Assembly: GCA_910577445.1 (NCBI GenBank)
Contig: CAJTMZ010000047.1
Span: 17,804-28,002 of the forward strand
Length of the DNA stretch: 10,199 bases
Direction: 5' to 3'
Origin: an uncultured Lachnospiraceae bacterium
Lineage (GTDB): Bacteria; Bacillota; Clostridia; Lachnospirales; Lachnospiraceae
Shown piece after piece: positions 7,118 to 10,199 of the stretch; position 1 is the stretch's first letter, and each line of letters opens with the position of its first letter. The position numbers and the translations under genes were made by a program. The notes beneath the pieces are model-generated. The model had not been told where the DNA came from. It searched no databases and worked only from the letters and a program-made list of their open reading frames with translations.

Positions 7118-9285
7118 TGGGAAAGAGTCTGTATATAGCTGAAAAACCAAGCGTGGCAAGAGAGTTTGCCAAAGCGCTTCAAATAAACGCCGGTAACAGG
7201 GACGGATATATGGAATCCGAAAACGCCGTGATTACCTGGTGCGTGGGCCATCTGGTGACAATGAGTTATCCTGAGGTCTACGATGAAAAATATAAGAGAT
7301 GGTCGCTGGAGACGATTCCCTTTATTCCTTCCGAATTTAAGTATGAAATCATTGCCTCCGCCCGAAAACAGTTTCAGATTGTAAGCGGGCTTTTGAACCG
7401 TAAGGATGTGGACACCATTTATGTCTGCACCGACTCCGGGCGGGAAGGAGAATATATTTACCGTCTGGTGGAACAGCAGGCCAATGTCACCGGGAAAATC
7501 CGTAAAAGGGTGTGGATTGACTCCCAGACAGAGGAAGAGATTCTGCGGGGCATCAGAGAGGCAAAGGATTTGTCGGAGTATGACAATCTAAGCGCGGCGG
7601 CTTATCTGCGGGCAAAGGAAGATTATCTGATGGGAATTAATTTTTCCAGAGTCCTCACCTTAAAATACGGATATTGTGTTAAAACCTATCTGAAAGCGGA
7701 CAGGGCGGTTATCAGCGTTGGCCGGGTTATGACCTGTGTTCTGGGAATGGTGGTAAACAGGGAAAGGGAAATCCGCGAATTTGTGAAAACTCCCTTTTAC
7801 CGTGTGCTTGCGGAAATTCCGATTGACGATAACGTACTGGAATGTGAATGGAAAGCGGTGGAGAACACCAAATACTTTGGCTCTCCCCGTTTATATAAGG
7901 AAAACGGATTCCGGGAAAAAAAGGATGCGAAGGAACTGATTTCCATGCTCATGGAACCGCCGGCTCCCGCGGTGCTGGAATCCGTCGAAAAAAAGAAAGA
8001 AAATAAAAATCCGCCGCTTTTGTATAATCTTGCGGAACTGCAGAACGACTGTGCAAAGTATTTTAAAATCAGTCCCGACGAAACCCTCCGGATAGCCCAG
8101 GAACTTTATGAAAAGAAAATGACCACCTATCCGCGAACCGATGCCAGGGTGCTGTCCACGGCAGTATCTAAGGAAATCCATAAGAACCTGAAGGGCCTGA
8201 CAAACTGGGCGATGGTAAGCCAGATTGCCGACGAAATATTAAATAACGGCAGTTATAAAAAAATAGCAAAGACAAGATATGTAAATGATAAGCAGATTAC
8301 GGACCACTATGCCATCATTCCCACCGGTCAGGGACTTGGGAATTTAAGCGGGCTTCCGGCGCTCTCCGCAAAGGTGTACGAGCTGATCGTGCGCCGGTTT
8401 TTAAGCATTTTCTACCCGCCGGCGGTGTACCAGAAGTATTCCTTGTGCATTCGTGTGAAAACCGAGAGATTCTTTGCCGGCTTCAAAGTGCTTGAGGAGG
8501 AGGGCTATCTGAAGGTGGCGTTCGTTCCCCAGAAGCAGGAAAAGTCGGCTATAAAAAAGGAAGATTCCCTGATCGGGCAGTCCGGAGAGATGAAAAACGC
8601 GTTTGGTTCTATGGAGAGCGGGTCCGGGGGCCCTCAGGGAACCATGGAATCCGGAAATCAGGGAACCGGGGCGGCAAAGGAAGCCAAGGAATTCAAAGAC
8701 GAAAGCTCCAGAGAGGGAAAAAAGGACGAAGGCGAGGAAACGGAGATAAAGGCTGACGGCGAATTGGTGGCTCTGCTCAGGAGCCTGAAAAAGGGAGATA
8801 AGCTGGCAGCAGATTCCTATGAGATCAAAGAGGGAGAGACCTCCCCGCCCAAGCGCTATAACTCCGGCAGCATCATCCTCACTATGGAAAACGCGGGACA
8901 GTTTATAGAGGATGATGAGCTGCGCTCCCAGATCAAGGGCAGCGGCATAGGAACAAGTGCCACAAGGGCGGAAATTCTAAAGAAGCTGGTAAACATCGAC
9001 TATCTTGCGCTGAACAAGAAGACGCAGGTTTTGACCCCCACTTTGATGGGAGAGATGGTTTATGATGTGGTGGACGGTTCCATCAGCGCGCTTTTGGATC
9101 CTTCCCTGACTGCCAGCTGGGAAAAGGGTCTGACTTTGGTAGCCGACGGAGACATATCTTCAAAAGAATACATGGACAAGCTGGCAGGCTTCGTGGGACG
9201 CAGAACGGAGTATGTGAAGGGGCTGAGAAATCAGGGGGCGCTTTATCGCCGGTTTCAGGAGGTGGCAGTAAATTATAAAAGCTAA
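7117..9285 (+). CDS. topB: DNA topoisomerase III-like type IA topoisomerase
   Basis: A type IA topoisomerase that passes one DNA strand through a transient nick in the other, acting on underwound or recombining DNA. 722 residues. The Toprim domain opens with IAEKPSVAREFAKAL and carries DSGREGE (106-112). The catalytic tyrosine is Tyr338 in TTYPRTDARVLS. GSGIGTSATRAEILKKL lies near the C-terminus of the core. Three departures stand out. The conserved GRVQTPTL box reads GRVMTCVL (202-209). A charged, Gly/Ser-rich linker (about 472-545) interrupts the core where Bacillus TopB has a short acidic stretch. The protein ends without the C-terminal zinc ribbons of many TopB proteins. The start overlaps the ATPase stop by one base with only a weak ribosome site, so expression probably depends on reinitiation from the upstream gene. 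Confidence 0.92.
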   Translation: MGKSLYIAEKPSVAREFAKALQINAGNRDGYMESENAVITWCVGHLVTMSYPEVYDEKYKRWSLETIPFIPSEFKYEIIASARKQFQIVSGLLNRKDVDTIYVCTDSGREGEYIYRLVEQQANVTGKIRKRVWIDSQTEEEILRGIREAKDLSEYDNLSAAAYLRAKEDYLMGINFSRVLTLKYGYCVKTYLKADRAVISVGRVMTCVLGMVVNREREIREFVKTPFYRVLAEIPIDDNVLECEWKAVENTKYFGSPRLYKENGFREKKDAKELISMLMEPPAPAVLESVEKKKENKNPPLLYNLAELQNDCAKYFKISPDETLRIAQELYEKKMTTYPRTDARVLSTAVSKEIHKNLKGLTNWAMVSQIADEILNNGSYKKIAKTRYVNDKQITDHYAIIPTGQGLGNLSGLPALSAKVYELIVRRFLSIFYPPAVYQKYSLCIRVKTERFFAGFKVLEEEGYLKVAFVPQKQEKSAIKKEDSLIGQSGEMKNAFGSMESGSGGPQGTMESGNQGTGAAKEAKEFKDESSREGKKDEGEETEIKADGELVALLRSLKKGDKLAADSYEIKEGETSPPKRYNSGSIILTMENAGQFIEDDELRSQIKGSGIGTSATRAEILKKLVNIDYLALNKKTQVLTPTLMGEMVYDVVDGSISALLDPSLTASWEKGLTLVADGDISSKEYMDKLAGFVGRRTEYVKGLRNQGALYRRFQEVAVNYKS
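8611..8667 (+). repeat. topB: Imperfect tandem repeat coding for the TopB linker
   Basis: Two adjacent units, 8611-8643 (33 bases) and 8644-8667 (24 bases), both begin ATGGA and end CAGGGAACC. They encode MESGSGGPQGT and MESGNQGT (residues 499-517). The second unit lacks 9 bases. It looks like an in-frame duplication inside the disordered linker. Confidence 0.55.
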
Positions 9286-9309
9286 GAAATGAAGGGCTTT
9301 TATGGGAAT

Positions 9310-9316
9310 GGAGGAG
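9310..9316 (+). promoter_or_regulatory. Ribosome binding site fixing the GlmU-like start
   Basis: GGAGGAG lies 9 bases before ATG at 9326. It favours that start over the in-frame ATG at 9302, which is only 16 bases after the topB stop and would put this site inside the coding region. Confidence 0.65.
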
Positions 9317-9325
9317 AGATATCAT

Positions 9326-9983
9326 ATGATTACGGTTTCGGAGCTTTACAATCTGGATGAGACCATTGCGGCAGAGCTTCTTTCAGGGGTGGAGTATCCT
9401 TGGGAGGCGCTTCCCCGGATTCATGATTTCATCATAGAACTGGGAAATAGCCTTTCTGAGGATGTCTTTGAGAAGAGGGGCGAGCACATATGGGTGGCGA
9501 AGAGCGCAAAAGTAGCGCCCACCGCCTGCCTAAACGGTCCGCTGATCGTGGATGAGGATGCGGAAATCCGTCATTGCGCCTTTATCAGAGGCAATGCCAT
9601 CGTTGGTAAGGGCGCTGTAGTCGGGAATTCCACGGAGCTGAAGAATGTTATTCTCTTCAACAAGGTTCAGGTGCCCCATTACAATTACGTGGGTGACAGC
9701 ATCCTTCCGCTCCCACATGGGTGCGGGGGCTGTCACCTCCAACGTGAAAAGCGACAAGACGCTGGTAACAGTGAAAGGCGAGAATATTTCCATCGAGACC
9801 GGGTTGAAGAAAATGGGGGCCATGCTGGGTGACAATGTGGAGGTGGGATGCAACAGCGTGCTGAATCCAGGCACGGTGATCGGCAGGAACACCAATATTT
9901 ATCCCACTTCCATGGTGCGGGGCGTGATCCCGGCCGACAGCATCTATAAATGCCGCACGGAGATCGCCCAAAAGAGGGGCTGA
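9326..9983 (+). pseudogene. GlmU-like left-handed beta-helix protein, frameshifted
   Basis: A hexapeptide-repeat (left-handed beta-helix) protein resembling the acyltransferase half of GlmU; such stand-alone forms are often annotated as UDP-N-acetylglucosamine pyrophosphorylase-like. The first frame (9326-9706) gives an N-terminal helical region, then IWVAKSAKVAP, NGPLIVDEDAEIRHCAFIRG, and NYVGDSIL. It then breaks and would run on in nonsense to a stop at 9830-9832. The second frame (9708-9983) resumes with SHMGAGAVTSNVKSDKTL, GLKKMGAMLGDNVEVGCNS and NPGTVIGRNTNIYP. Relatives usually read L-G-Y-(K/R)-S-H at the junction. Here the DNA is CTT-C-CGC-TCC-CAC, which fits loss of about 5 bases at 9707. 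An intact gene would give about 220 residues. It follows topB by 40 bases and is probably in the same transcript. It could be a real mutation or a sequencing error. Confidence 0.8.
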
Positions 9984-10199
9984 TGCCTTAGGGACAAGAA
10001 GGGGATAAGTTTTTGGATGGCCGTATCCTGCGACATTTTTGTGACAATTTTTACAAAAACACTGGATTTTTTATGCCAAGTATGAGAAAATAATTGAGAA
10101 AGACAGTGCGGACGACGGAAGCCCTGAGAGGCAGCTTGCTGCAGGCAGTCGCCTCTGTCAAATCGATTGATCAGGTTGATGAATCATAACTTACATAAT
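9984..10199. other. Noncoding tail, AT-rich, possible leader of a downstream gene
   Basis: I see no convincing gene here. An AT-rich inverted repeat lies at 10036-10059. A 6-bp hairpin, AGAGGC (10127-10132) with GCCTCT (10151-10156), encloses a second small palindrome, GCAGC-TT-GCTGC (10131-10142), so the two stems compete. There is no T-run after these stems, hence no clear terminator for the upstream operon. I could not match the stretch to a known riboswitch or T-box by eye. Confidence 0.4.
10036..10059. repeat. AT-rich inverted repeat, operator-like
   Basis: TTTTTGT (10036-10042) and ACAAAAA (10053-10059) are perfect inverted arms around a 10-base spacer (GACAATTTTT). The stem would be weak as RNA and lacks a following T-run directly at its base, so a protein-binding site is at least as likely as a terminator. 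This is low-complexity sequence and chance is possible. Confidence 0.3.

Noticed and set aside
9645..9707. Separate second gene starting at ATG 9645 in the downstream frame
   Set aside because: Its first about 20 codons overlap the good beta-helix coding frame and translate to nonsense. Homology in this frame starts only at the junction, so it is a frameshift product.
10001..10028. GGATA/TATCC inverted repeat as the operon terminator
   Set aside because: Only 5 bp of stem around a large loop and no T-run after it.
10017..10085. 22-codon open frame beginning MAVSCDIF
   Set aside because: The possible site AAGGGG is about 12 bases from the ATG, the peptide shows no known motif, and it runs through the AT-rich inverted repeat. 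Chance is the simpler explanation.
10094..10189. Short open frame starting TTG near the right edge
   Set aside because: No ribosome site, a stop directly before the TTG, and no recognisable protein features.

Overview
The window looks like a chromosomal segment of a flagellated gut-type Firmicute, most likely a member of the Lachnospiraceae or a close clostridial relative. The evidence is strong AGGAGG-type ribosome binding sites before most genes, a clostridial-style flagellin C-terminus, an archaeal/fungal-type aspartate-semialdehyde dehydrogenase, an 'archaeal' ATPase/DUF234 protein, and very tight gene packing. The genus cannot be fixed from the sequence alone. I see no mobile element, CRISPR array, tRNA or rRNA.

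Left part (1-1537, + strand): the window opens inside a flagellin that carries a zinc metallopeptidase domain, that is, a flagellinolysin-type proteolytic flagellin. It keeps an HELMH zinc motif, a downstream glutamate in a WFVEG motif, and a complete flagellin C-terminal D1/D0 region. A small protein with four CxxC pairs (zinc-ribbon type) follows 30 bases later. A perfect 13-bp hairpin lies between this pair and the convergent genes that come next.

Middle left (1543-3148, - strand): a translationally coupled ABC importer pair of the SsuBC/TauBC/ThiXZ type, an ATPase followed by a permease. No substrate-binding protein is in the window. The permease has an unusual N-terminal cytoplasmic histidine cluster. 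The AT-rich divergent region 3149-3273 holds a near-consensus extended -10 promoter for argH and a pair of 11-bp direct repeats.

Right part (3274-9983, + strand): a very compact head-to-tail cluster. It holds argH (argininosuccinate lyase), asd (start overlaps the argH stop by 8 bp), an ATPase_2/DUF234 protein (start abuts the asd stop), topB (1-bp overlap, TAATG), and after 40 bp a GlmU-like left-handed beta-helix protein interrupted by a frameshift at about 9707. The first two enzymes serve arginine and aspartate-family amino-acid synthesis. The coupled ATPase and topoisomerase have no obvious metabolic link to them and may form their own functional pair. The TopB is divergent: it has an altered GRVQTPTL box, no C-terminal zinc ribbons and a long charged internal linker.

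The last 216 bases (9984-10199) contain no convincing gene. They hold an AT-rich inverted repeat and a weak hairpin and could be the leader of a gene beyond the window.

The most interesting element is the peptidase-flagellin. Next come the divergent ATPase-TopB pair and the frameshifted GlmU-like gene.
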